A DNA stretch of 52,015 nt from Pararhodobacter sp. (GTDB lineage: Bacteria; Pseudomonadota; Alphaproteobacteria; Rhodobacterales; Rhodobacteraceae): assembly GCA_020832545.1 (NCBI GenBank), contig JAFIEK010000028.1:1-52015 (forward strand), written 5' to 3'. The first letter of the stretch is position 1; every line of letters starts with the position of its first letter. Shown here piece after piece: positions 1 through 8,324 of the stretch. A model generated the notes under the pieces. It was not told where the DNA came from. It made no database searches and was given only the letters and a program-made list of their open reading frames with translations. Both the position numbers and the translations under genes were made by a program.

Positions 1-209
1 AATTACCCACCGCTCCATCTCCCTAAACCCGCCAAACGCCCCCCCCCCCCCCCCGCGCCCGGGCGGGCCCGCCACCCAGCCGGGCAAATGTCGTTGAGAA
101 ATGAGACACGATGACACCTGACCGATCATTCCGCCAACCAGCTTAACCCGGTCAAGACCGGGCGCAAGCCCCGCCCGGCCCTTGCCTGCCCGGCCCCCGT
201 TCGCGTTAC
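1..209. other. Non-coding flank downstream of pheT
   Basis: No coding region is supported here. It holds a run of 16 C (39-54) followed by GC-rich self-complementary sequence, and a 7-bp stem (158-164 with 172-178) that could form in the pheT mRNA tail but lacks a following U run. The C run near the end of the window resembles the other G/C homopolymers and may mark a contig edge. Confidence 0.6.
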
Positions 210-2630
210 TCAGCCACGCAGCACGCCACCCGCCGCCTTGTTGACCTTGTCGATGATCTTGGCGCTCACCGCTTCGATCTCGTCCTCGGTTAGCGACTTG
301 CCCTGCGGTTGCAGGCGCACGGTGATGGCGAGCGACTTCTTGCCCGCACCCATCTGCGCTTCTGCCTTCTCGCCGGTGAACTCATCAAAGACCTGCACGC
401 TGTCGATCAGCGCCTTGTCGGCCCCAAGTGCGGCGTTGACGACCGTCAGCGCCTCGGCCTGCGCATCGAGCACGAAGGCAAAATCCCGCTCCACCGGCTG
501 AAGATCATTCAGCACCAGCGCCGCGCGTGTGGTGACGGCGTTTCTGGGCATCGGCACCGCCGCGGGGCGCACCGTAAAGGCCACGGCATTGCCCTTGATA
601 CCATAGGCGCGCAGCGCGCGGGGATGCACTTCGCCATAGCTGGCCAGTTCCAGTTTCGGCCCCAGCGTGATGCGCCCGGCGCGGCCCGGATGGAACCAGG
701 AGGCCACGTTACGGTCAATCTGAAGCCTCGCAGGGGCACCCAGGGCGGCCAGAACGGCTTCGGCATCGGCCCTGGCATCATACAGGTCAACAGTGCGACG
801 GCTGCCATGCGGATCGCGCGCAGCAGAGGCCCCGACAAGAAGACCGGTGGCATGCAATGCCTGCTCCCCCGGCTCACCACCACTGAACACCGGACCCAAT
901 TCAAAGAGCGCCATATCCATCGCGCCCCGCGCCTGATTACGCGCAGCCGCCTGCAAGAGGCCCGGCATCAAGTCCGGCCGCATATGGGTCATCTCGCTGG
1001 AGATAGGGTTTTCCAGCCGCACGGCCTCGCTGCCGCCGCCGAACAGTTCAGCAGACGCGGCATCAATGAAGCTGTAGCTGACGCATTCATGATAACCCAG
1101 CGAAGCAAGCATGCGCCGCGCCAGCCGCTCGCGGCGCTGCATCGGCGTCAGGATCGGCGCGGGCACGCCTGTCGTGACGCGTGGCATCGGCTTGCCTTCA
1201 AGCTTGCTCAACGAGGCCACGCGCGCGACTTCTTCCACCAGATCAGCCTCGCCCAGAACATCGGGCCGCCAGCTGGGCGGCGTCGCCATGTCGCCCACCA
1301 GCGTGAAGCCCAGCGCCTCCAGCGTGGCGCGCTGCGCGGCTTCGGGGATATCCATCCCCACCAGCTTGCCCACCCGCGCCGGATCAAAGCGATATGCGCG
1401 CGTGGTGTCGGGCACCGCGCCGTCAGACACCACGGCCCCGGCCTCGCCGCCACAAAGGTCCAGTATCATCCGCGTGGCCAGTTCCAGCCCCGGACCGGTG
1501 AAGGCCGGGTCGACCCCGCGCTCAAAGCGATAGCGGGCATCGGAATTGACCTTCAGCGCCCGGCCCGTGGCAGCCACGGTGATCGGGTCCCAATAGGCGG
1601 ATTCGAGGAACACATCGACCGTGCCTTCGGTGCAGCCCGAATGCTCGCCGCCCATGATCCCGGCAATGCTCTCCACGCCTGTAGCATCAGAAATCGCCAT
1701 CATGCCGGGGGCAAGGCGATAGGTCTTGCCATCGAGCGCCAGCACCTCTTCTCCACCATCCGCCGGATGGATGCGCAGCACTTCGCCCGAGACCTTGGCC
1801 ATATCGAACACGTGCAGCGGGCGGTTCAGCGCGAATGTGAAGAAGTTGGTCACATCCACCAAGGCCGAGATCGGGCGCAGGCCGATCGCTTTCAGCCGCC
1901 GTTGCAGCCACACCGGCGACGGCCCGTTGGTCACTCCGCGAATGACACGACCCATGAACAACGGGCAGCCTTTGGCCTTCAGCACCGGATCAATTTCCAC
2001 CCGCAGCGGGCTGTCAAACGCGCCCGGCACGGCCACCACTTGCAGGGGCTTCAGCACCCCCAGCCCCCGCGCCGCCAGATCGCGCGCAATACCGCGCACG
2101 CCCAGTGCATCAGGGCGGTTGGGGGTAACCTTGACGTAGATCATCGGATCATTGAGGCCCGCGTAATCGATATAGCGCGCGCCCAGCGGCGCATCCTCGG
2201 GCAGTTCAATAATGCCGTCGTGTTCTTCCGACAGCTCCAGCTCACGCTCGGAACACATCATCCCGTTCGACGCCTGACCACGGATCACGCCGGGTTTCAG
2301 GTCAACGCCCGTGCCCGGAATATGTGTGCCCACCGGGGCGAAGACCCCCACCAGCCCGGTCCGCGCATTCGGCGCGCCGCAAACCACCTGCACCTCCTCA
2401 GCCGCACCGCCCACGCCTTGCAGAACTTCCACCCGGCACAGGCGCAACCGGTCGGCATCTGGGTGCGGTGCGGCCTCGATGATACGGGCAATGCGAAACG
2501 CGCCCAGCCGCGCTGCAGGGTCAACCACGTCTTCAACCTCAAGCCCAAGATCGGTCAGAGCTTCGAGGATCGCATCAAGCGACGCCTCGGTTTCCAGATG
2601 ATCCTTGAGCCAGGACAGTGTGAATTTCAT
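210..2630 (-). CDS. pheT: Phenylalanine-tRNA ligase beta subunit
   Basis: Beta subunit of the alpha2-beta2 phenylalanyl-tRNA synthetase, which charges tRNA-Phe in the cytoplasm; 806 residues, the normal bacterial length. The N-terminus MKFTLSWLKDHL is typical of PheT and fixes the start at 2630; an in-frame ATG 11 codons upstream gives an extension without family similarity. An EMAP/OB-type tRNA-binding domain (about residues 40-150) is followed by the B3/B4 editing region, the B5 domain and a C-terminal ferredoxin-like anticodon-binding domain. The alpha subunit gene pheS is not next to it: the upstream neighbour is a small coiled-coil membrane protein. Confidence 0.97.
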   Translation of the reverse strand: MKFTLSWLKDHLETEASLDAILEALTDLGLEVEDVVDPAARLGAFRIARIIEAAPHPDADRLRLCRVEVLQGVGGAAEEVQVVCGAPNARTGLVGVFAPVGTHIPGTGVDLKPGVIRGQASNGMMCSERELELSEEHDGIIELPEDAPLGARYIDYAGLNDPMIYVKVTPNRPDALGVRGIARDLAARGLGVLKPLQVVAVPGAFDSPLRVEIDPVLKAKGCPLFMGRVIRGVTNGPSPVWLQRRLKAIGLRPISALVDVTNFFTFALNRPLHVFDMAKVSGEVLRIHPADGGEEVLALDGKTYRLAPGMMAISDATGVESIAGIMGGEHSGCTEGTVDVFLESAYWDPITVAATGRALKVNSDARYRFERGVDPAFTGPGLELATRMILDLCGGEAGAVVSDGAVPDTTRAYRFDPARVGKLVGMDIPEAAQRATLEALGFTLVGDMATPPSWRPDVLGEADLVEEVARVASLSKLEGKPMPRVTTGVPAPILTPMQRRERLARRMLASLGYHECVSYSFIDAASAELFGGGSEAVRLENPISSEMTHMRPDLMPGLLQAAARNQARGAMDMALFELGPVFSGGEPGEQALHATGLLVGASAARDPHGSRRTVDLYDARADAEAVLAALGAPARLQIDRNVASWFHPGRAGRITLGPKLELASYGEVHPRALRAYGIKGNAVAFTVRPAAVPMPRNAVTTRAALVLNDLQPVERDFAFVLDAQAEALTVVNAALGADKALIDSVQVFDEFTGEKAEAQMGAGKKSLAITVRLQPQGKSLTEDEIEAVSAKIIDKVNKAAGGVLRG

Positions 2631-2726
2631 CGCGCTTTCCCCGAATAGCCAATCGCCCACCAATCGCTCGCCGGTGGTCCGCGCCTCCGCTTAGACCAAT
2701 CGCGCGGCCAAGAAAAGCCGTGAAGC

Positions 2727-3053
2727 CTAGCTGGCGTCGCGCTCTGCCAACTGGCGTTGCAACAGATCGGTTTCGTAGCGCGCTTCGCGCAGGCCGTCCA
2801 TGGCAGCACGCAGTTCGGCCTGGGTCTGGGTCAGTTCGCGTTTCAGCTCGTCTTCGCGGTGGTTGACATAGGTGATCGCCTGATCGCGCATTTCCTCTGC
2901 CTCATGCAGGGCCTGGGCCATGCGTTCCAGTTCCCCCAGATCAGCCTGCGTGACGCGGGTGAAGCGGTGGATGACCCAATGCGCAAACCAGCCCATCGCG
3001 AAGGCAACAAACAGAATGATCGCCGTGACAATGGTGAATTCGATACGGTTCAT
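2727..3053 (-). CDS. Small membrane protein with coiled coil, function unknown
   Basis: 108 residues. One N-terminal transmembrane helix (about residues 5-25, IVTAIILFVAFAMGWF) is followed by a charged, heptad-like helix through to the C-terminus, rich in Glu, Gln and Arg. I know no function. The start MNRIEF at 3053 puts the helix at the N-terminus; a start 16 codons further up would run into the end of the OmpA-family gene. It lies 22 bp downstream of that gene on the same strand, so the two are probably co-transcribed and this protein may work at the envelope beside it. That role is inferred from position only. Confidence 0.75.
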   Translation of the reverse strand: MNRIEFTIVTAIILFVAFAMGWFAHWVIHRFTRVTQADLGELERMAQALHEAEEMRDQAITYVNHREDELKRELTQTQAELRAAMDGLREARYETDLLQRQLAERDAS

Positions 3054-3075
3054 ACGCGGCAATCCTTCGCGGCCA

Positions 3076-5367
3076 TCACTCGTCGCTATCCTCTGCGTCA
3101 TCTTCGGCAGAGGTGTCGGGGTCTTCTGTTTCCCTTACTTCGTCGGATTCCTCAACCGTGTCGTCGGTGTCCGTCACCAGATTGCCCGGGCGCGGTTCTG
3201 GCCGAACATCGGGGACGGTTGCTGCGGGCGTATCCGCGGCGGCGTCTTCCTGTGGTTCAACAGCGCCATCGGTGGCCGTGTCGGGGGCATCTTCGTCCGA
3301 CGTGCCCTCGTCTTCCGGTGCCTCGTCCTGCGGGGTTTCGTTTGCCGGTGCCTCGTCCTCTGGAGCCTCGTCCTCTGGAGCCTCGTCTGCCGGTGCCTCC
3401 TCGTCTTGCGGTGTGTCTTCTGACGGTGCGGCAGGCGGGGTGCCGCCGGGGCGGGGGGCGGGGCGAGGGGTGTTCTCGTCCGGTGACTGAATCTCGAACA
3501 CCAGTTCGCCCTCAAGCTCGGGATCACGCTCCAGAGGCTCGGGCTCAGGGCGGATCAACGCCATTTCGATGCGCCGATTCTCCTCACGGCCATCGGCGGT
3601 GGCGTTGCTGGCAATCGGCTGTTCTGACCCATAGCCGCGCGCCTCCATGCCCGAAACCAGTACCCGCCGTGACAACAGCGCATTGATCACCGCCTCGGCA
3701 CGGGCCTGACTGAGCGCCAGATTGGTTTCGGCACGGCCCTGACTGTCGGTATGGCCAGCCACTTCCAGCTCCAGCGCACCGCACTCGCGCAACACATCGG
3801 CGATCTGGTCCAGCGCCTGACGCGAATCGGTGTCAAGCGTGGCTGAACCGGGGGCAAAGGTGATCTTGTCCTCGGCCAGAATCGCTTGCACCCGCGCCTC
3901 GCAGCGCTCAGGGGTCGGAGCCTGCTCAACCGGGTCCAGCGCCTCGTCGTAGCGCACGCGAACTGCATAGACCGCGCCCTGCCCCAAACCATCGGCCAGA
4001 ATACGCGCAACCTGTGCGCTGGCGTCAGGGTTGCCCGAAACGCCCGCAACTTCTACCCGGTCAGGGCGCACGGTGGCGCTGCCGTGGTGCAGTTCGGCCA
4101 GCGCCTCAAGGACGGTCAGCACCCGCACTGACCAGCCCGAGGGCAAGGCCGGGTCCAGCCGGGCCTCAAGCGTCAGAGCCTCGGAGCCGAAGCGCGCGCG
4201 CGCAAAGGCCCCGACCGAATCGCGGATTCTGATATCAGGCAGACGCCCTTCAACCAGCAACCGGCCATCCTCGGACAGGGTCGCCAGCAGCTCGGTCCGG
4301 CCTTCCTCGACCTCCTCGCTCTCATCCTCCGGCTCCAGCAGAACTGCAGTCAGATCAAAGGCATCCGGCAGCCGGGTTTCCAGTCGGCCAACCGCACGGT
4401 CAAAGGCGCTTTGCGAAACGGTTGCAGGGGCGACCAGCGACAGGTCACCATCCGAGAAGGTGACCACACCGGCACCCAGCGTGGCCAGTTCACCGATCGC
4501 CAGTTCCACTGCCCGGCCCCAGCGCGGCGAGGGCGAACCCATGGCGATGGTGCAGCTCAGCCGGTCCGTGGCCCCCGCGCTGCGGGCAGCGCGCAGAATC
4601 AGATCGCGCGATGCCTCGCTGTCGGCGGCGCAGGCATCAAAGCGAGCACCCTGCTCATCAATGACAAACCGCATGGTGAAAGGCGCGATCACCGGGCGTG
4701 GCGCGACCAGATCCAGCATGAGAACCACATCGCGCGGCGCCATCTCATGCAGTTGCGTTTCCAGTCTGCCACGGGCTTCGGCGCTTTCGACCAGCGCATG
4801 CACCTCGATGCGGTCTGCCGTGACCGAGACTTGCGAGACAGGCATCAGCCCCAACGCCTCGATGGCGAAATCCAGCGCGGGCACCCAACCATCTGGCGCG
4901 GGGTGGTCGGCCGTTTGCAACATGTCCGAAACCGTGGCCTCGGACGCCAGCCCGGTCAGCCGCTCGATAATGGCACCATCGCCCGGATCGGCAGGCACCA
5001 GACCAATCACCGAAAGTTCGTCATTGTTGCGCATCGCCTCGATACGGAAAACCGGCGCAATGACCACCGTTTGCGTGGCCACTTCAAAGGAATCTGTCAC
5101 GCGTGAGGCATCGACCACGCTCCCCGCGACTTGAAACGCCCGGATGCGGGCGGATTCTGTGGGCGCAGTGCCTGACAAATGCACGCGCAATCCATCTGTC
5201 TGCACATCGACCCAATCCAGCCCCGAGTCCTGAAAGGCCGTGGTCAACTCGCGCGTGTTGGTGCGTTCGATCACCCCGGCCATTGCCATCGACAAGGCAA
5301 CCGCCAGCACCGCCGCCGACAGAAATGCGGCAATCATGCCGAGGGTCAGGTTCGAGGGTCTTGTCAT
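3076..5367 (-). CDS. OmpA-family envelope protein with BON-like region and acidic C-terminal tail
   Basis: 763 residues. A hydrophobic N-terminal helix (about 8-31) acts as signal or anchor and is followed by a BON-like segment (about 45-95). A long region of repeated alpha/beta units leads to an OmpA C-terminal peptidoglycan-binding domain (about 485-605) with the motif AGHTDSQGRAETNLALSQAR and a conserved RRIE near its end. After this domain comes an unusual tail of about 150 residues, almost all Glu, Asp, Pro, Ala and Thr, with tandem DEAPE-type repeats (3200-3480). The OmpA module suggests non-covalent peptidoglycan binding in the periplasm. The exact role is unknown. Length, BON segment and tail separate it from classical OmpA porins. 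Confidence 0.88.
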   Translation of the reverse strand: MTRPSNLTLGMIAAFLSAAVLAVALSMAMAGVIERTNTRELTTAFQDSGLDWVDVQTDGLRVHLSGTAPTESARIRAFQVAGSVVDASRVTDSFEVATQTVVIAPVFRIEAMRNNDELSVIGLVPADPGDGAIIERLTGLASEATVSDMLQTADHPAPDGWVPALDFAIEALGLMPVSQVSVTADRIEVHALVESAEARGRLETQLHEMAPRDVVLMLDLVAPRPVIAPFTMRFVIDEQGARFDACAADSEASRDLILRAARSAGATDRLSCTIAMGSPSPRWGRAVELAIGELATLGAGVVTFSDGDLSLVAPATVSQSAFDRAVGRLETRLPDAFDLTAVLLEPEDESEEVEEGRTELLATLSEDGRLLVEGRLPDIRIRDSVGAFARARFGSEALTLEARLDPALPSGWSVRVLTVLEALAELHHGSATVRPDRVEVAGVSGNPDASAQVARILADGLGQGAVYAVRVRYDEALDPVEQAPTPERCEARVQAILAEDKITFAPGSATLDTDSRQALDQIADVLRECGALELEVAGHTDSQGRAETNLALSQARAEAVINALLSRRVLVSGMEARGYGSEQPIASNATADGREENRRIEMALIRPEPEPLERDPELEGELVFEIQSPDENTPRPAPRPGGTPPAAPSEDTPQDEEAPADEAPEDEAPEDEAPANETPQDEAPEDEGTSDEDAPDTATDGAVEPQEDAAADTPAATVPDVRPEPRPGNLVTDTDDTVEESDEVRETEDPDTSAEDDAEDSDE

Positions 5368-5421
5368 ATCCAGCCTATCTGCGCGCGCCTCTGACCTAGC
5401 CCCTCAACCGGGGTGATGCAA

Positions 5422-6483
5422 TCAGACGAAAAGCGCGGCGGCGAAAATCAGCACAACGATCAGCCCGGCATCACGGTTGGAACGAAAGAGCCGCAGGCAG
5501 ACCTCGCCGTTGTTGATATCCAGCTTGCCCAACTGCCAGTTCATATGCGCGCCAAAGGCCCAGGCCCCGGCCAGAACCAGCGACATCACCAGTGGGTTGG
5601 CCAGCGGTGCCAGCGCATAGATGATGGCCAGCGACATCAGCACAACCGCCGCCACGAGAAACCCGCGCAACCAGTATTCGCTCTTGTCGCCAAACAGACG
5701 CGCGGTGGATTTCACACCGATCAGCGCGTCATCTTCACGGTCCTGATGGGCGTAGATCGTGTCATAAAACAGGGTCCAGGCGATGCCTGACAGATACAGC
5801 AGCACCGCCGGTATGCCCAACGATCCGGTCTGCGCCGTCCATGCCAGAAGCGCGCCCCAGTTGAACGCGAGCCCCAGAAAGACCTGCGGCCACCATGTGA
5901 AGCGCTTGGCAAACGGATAGATCGCCACCGGCACCAGCGCCAGCACCCCCAGGAAGATTGCCGCCGCGTTGAAGGTCAGCAACAGCAGAAAGGCCGCCAC
6001 CGCCTGAGCCCCCATCCAGATCAGTGCCTCGCGCACCGTCACATGCCCGGCGGCCAGAGGGCGGTTGCGGGTGCGCTCAACCAACGGGTCAATGTCACGG
6101 TCAGAGATATCATTCCATGTACAGCCCGCACCGCGCATCAGAAAGGCCCCGAATGCGCAGGCAATAAAGATCCAGACCGTCAGCCAACCCGCTGTTTCCG
6201 GCACCGCCAGCGCCCCCAGCAGCGCACCCCACCAACAGGGCAGCAGCAGCAGCCATGTGCCGATCGGCCGGTCTGCCCGGCTCAGGCGCAGATAAGGCTG
6301 CAAATCAGGGTGGGCCATCGTATCGACCCAGTTGCCGCTGACCCGGTCGGCAATGGCGCTGTCATCCGTTTGGGGGTCGGCATCCTTGGCCTGGCCATGA
6401 CCGGTCGCGCCGACACTGCTGTTCGGCGGTGGTGCAGTGTTTTCCGGCTTGTCGGCCTCTGGCTTTTGCTCGTTCCCGGTCAT
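5422..6483 (-). CDS. ubiA: 4-hydroxybenzoate polyprenyltransferase
   Basis: Integral membrane prenyltransferase that attaches the isoprenoid chain to 4-hydroxybenzoate in ubiquinone synthesis. It has about eight hydrophobic helices and both Asp-rich motifs: the first is NDISDRDID, and the second region contains DTIYAHQDREDD. The segment RLSRADRPIGTWLLLLPCWW is a UbiA hallmark. The start is uncertain. ATG at 6483 gives 353 residues with a polar, low-complexity leader of about 45 residues; an internal ATG at 6318 would drop the GNWVD segment that family members keep, so I prefer 6483. The gene is divergent from rsmE, with only 12 bp between the two start codons. Confidence 0.93.
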   Translation of the reverse strand: MTGNEQKPEADKPENTAPPPNSSVGATGHGQAKDADPQTDDSAIADRVSGNWVDTMAHPDLQPYLRLSRADRPIGTWLLLLPCWWGALLGALAVPETAGWLTVWIFIACAFGAFLMRGAGCTWNDISDRDIDPLVERTRNRPLAAGHVTVREALIWMGAQAVAAFLLLLTFNAAAIFLGVLALVPVAIYPFAKRFTWWPQVFLGLAFNWGALLAWTAQTGSLGIPAVLLYLSGIAWTLFYDTIYAHQDREDDALIGVKSTARLFGDKSEYWLRGFLVAAVVLMSLAIIYALAPLANPLVMSLVLAGAWAFGAHMNWQLGKLDINNGEVCLRLFRSNRDAGLIVVLIFAAALFV

Positions 6484-6495
6484 AAGGTCGCTTTC

Positions 6496-7254
6496 ATGAC
6501 AGACCAGCCCACATCCCTGACACAGGCCATCCGCCCCAAGATCCGCCTCTATGTAGAGCAGCCCTTGGGGGCAGGGCAACCGGTATCCCTGTCGCAGGAG
6601 GCCGCACATTATCTCATTGGTGTGATGCGGCAGGGCACGGGGAGTGCGGTGGCGTTGTTCAATGGAAATGATGGCGAATGGCGCGCAACGATCCTGAAAG
6701 CGGCCAGGCGGGGCTGTGAACTGATCTGCGACGAACAGACCGCTCCGCAACAGAACCCGCCGGATCTGTGGCTGCTTTTCGCGCCGATCAAGAAGGCGCG
6801 CACCGATTTCATCGTCGAAAAGGCGGCGGAACTGGGCGTGGCACGAGTCTGCCCGGTGCAAAGCGATTTCACCAATGCCGAGCGAATCCGCCGCGATCGC
6901 CTGCAGGCCCATGCCGTCGAGGCCGCCGAGCAATGCGGTGCCACCTTTGTGCCGCCGGTCGATAACCTTCAATCGCTGTCGCGGTGGCTGTCCGACTGGC
7001 CTGACGGGCGGGTGTTGTTCTGGGCCGATGAAAGCACGGCAGATGGGGGCGCGGCCAGCGGGCTGGACGGTGCACCACCCGGTCCCGCCGCCATCCTGAT
7101 CGGCCCCGAGGGTGGGTTTTCGCCCGACGAGCGTACGCGCCTCGCCGCCCTGCCCTTCGTACGCCGCATCAGCCTTGGCCCGCGCATTTTGCGTGCCGAC
7201 ACCGCCGCGGTCGCCGCGATCACGCTCTGGCAGGCGCGGCTGGGGGATTGGTGA
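6496..7254 (+). CDS. rsmE: 16S rRNA (uracil-1498-N3)-methyltransferase
   Basis: SPOUT-class methyltransferase that uses SAM to methylate U1498 of 16S rRNA. 252 residues, close to the usual length. It has the N-terminal PUA-like region (H-Y-L-x-G-V-M-R), the central KKARTDFIVEKAAELGV segment and the C-terminal knot motifs LIGPEGGFSPDE and LGPRILRADTA. The start at 6496 (MTDQPTSL) lies just beyond the divergent ubiA start. Its stop overlaps the start of the following acetyltransferase (TGA/ATG share one base at 7254), which suggests a translationally coupled operon. Confidence 0.95.
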   Translation: MTDQPTSLTQAIRPKIRLYVEQPLGAGQPVSLSQEAAHYLIGVMRQGTGSAVALFNGNDGEWRATILKAARRGCELICDEQTAPQQNPPDLWLLFAPIKKARTDFIVEKAAELGVARVCPVQSDFTNAERIRRDRLQAHAVEAAEQCGATFVPPVDNLQSLSRWLSDWPDGRVLFWADESTADGGAASGLDGAPPGPAAILIGPEGGFSPDERTRLAALPFVRRISLGPRILRADTAAVAAITLWQARLGDW

Positions 7255-7766
7255 TGACCCCGCTTGCCCTGGAGGCGCGCCCGGAACTGGGCGCGCCGAT
7301 CCTGCCACCATCGCAAGGCTTCACTCTTGCCCGCCCCGGCCCCGAGGACGCAGCACTTCTGACTGAATGGCGCGCAACCTATGCCATCGAAGCGCTGGGC
7401 GAACCCGCCGCCACCGCCCGGCGCTCAGCCGCCGAAACCGTGGAACAGTGGCAGCGCATCAGTTCGCACAGGCTGTTGTGGCGCGACGGGCAACCCGTTG
7501 CCGTTGCCGGGTTCAACGCCGATCTGGGTGACGCGGTGCAGGTCGGCGGCGTCTTCTGCCCGCTCGCCTTGCGCGGGCAGGGGTTTGCCCGGCTGGCGGT
7601 GGCCCTGCATCTGGCCGAGGCCCGCGACCGGGGCGCCACCAAAGCCGTCCTTTTCGCTGCCAGCACGCCCGCCGCACGCGCCTATCGCGCAATCGGCTTC
7701 CAGCCCGCAGGTGCGATCACGTTGCTCCTGTTCTCAAACCCGCAAGAGGTGGCGCCATGCCCCTGA
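7254..7766 (+). CDS. GNAT-family N-acetyltransferase
   Basis: 170 residues with the GNAT fold. The acetyl-CoA pyrophosphate-binding loop is seen as LRGQGFARLAVALHL, and a late AYRAIGF motif is typical of the family. The substrate cannot be deduced. ATG at 7254 overlaps the rsmE stop codon and is preferred over a TTG two codons upstream. The gene ends 10 bp inside the next coding region, so rsmE, this gene and the membrane protein probably form one transcript. Confidence 0.85.
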   Translation: MTPLALEARPELGAPILPPSQGFTLARPGPEDAALLTEWRATYAIEALGEPAATARRSAAETVEQWQRISSHRLLWRDGQPVAVAGFNADLGDAVQVGGVFCPLALRGQGFARLAVALHLAEARDRGATKAVLFAASTPAARAYRAIGFQPAGAITLLLFSNPQEVAPCP

Positions 7767-8269
7767 TCCGCCCCGAGGCTCTGGCGCATCTGCGCAACTG
7801 GCGCGATGCTTTGATCGGACTGGGCCTGCTGGCGGCTGGGGTCTGGGCGACGGCGCAGCCCGGCTTCATCCTGCCCGGACTCGGTGCCTTCATGGCGCTG
7901 GCGGGGTTGGCGCTGACCGTCATCGGCACCCGCCGCGCGCGGTTTCTCGCACGGGGCGAAGGACCGGGTGTGGTGCAGGTGATCGAAGGCCAGATCGGCT
8001 ATTTCGGCCCCCATACTGGCGGCGTCATGGCAATGGACGAAATCATCCGCCTGTGGCTGAGCGCCGACGGTGCCACCTGGCTGATCAAGAGCGCTGACGA
8101 CCGTTATCTGGCAGTCCCGCGCGCCGCACGGGGTGCCGAGACGCTGTTTGATGCCTTCGTGACGCTAGAAGGTCTTGATATGAAACAACTTATACGCCGG
8201 ATCGAGGGCGCGCCCTATCTGGCGGACCAATTGATCTGGAAGCGCGAGGTGCGCATGCACTTGACTTGA
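7757..8269 (+). CDS. Membrane protein of unknown function
   Basis: 170 residues. Two adjacent hydrophobic helices (about 18-36 and 40-57, separated by a short Pro/Gly turn) are followed by a cytoplasmic or periplasmic domain of about 110 residues with alternating beta-strand-like segments (VVQVIEGQIGYFGP, TWLIKSADDRYLAV). I do not recognise the family by name. It overlaps the preceding GNAT gene by 10 bp and lies 55 bp before gshA, so it may share a transcript with both. Confidence 0.75.
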   Translation: MPLIRPEALAHLRNWRDALIGLGLLAAGVWATAQPGFILPGLGAFMALAGLALTVIGTRRARFLARGEGPGVVQVIEGQIGYFGPHTGGVMAMDEIIRLWLSADGATWLIKSADDRYLAVPRAARGAETLFDAFVTLEGLDMKQLIRRIEGAPYLADQLIWKREVRMHLT

Positions 8270-8324
8270 CGCCCCGCGCGATACAGGTCTGGCAAAAAGC
8301 GAAATCAGCCCGGAGCCAAGAACG

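Noticed and set aside
309-2648. Long open frame on the plus strand opposite pheT
   Set aside because: Rich in Arg, His and Gln with no domain; a typical antisense shadow of a GC-rich gene. PheT is certain on the minus strand.
4031-5134. Ser-rich 367-codon open frame opposite the OmpA-family gene
   Set aside because: Antisense shadow without signal peptide, motif or ribosome-binding site.
6318-7311. In-frame upstream extension of ubiA across rsmE
   Set aside because: The frame stays open into the opposite gene, but rsmE is clear on the plus strand and the extension has no UbiA similarity.
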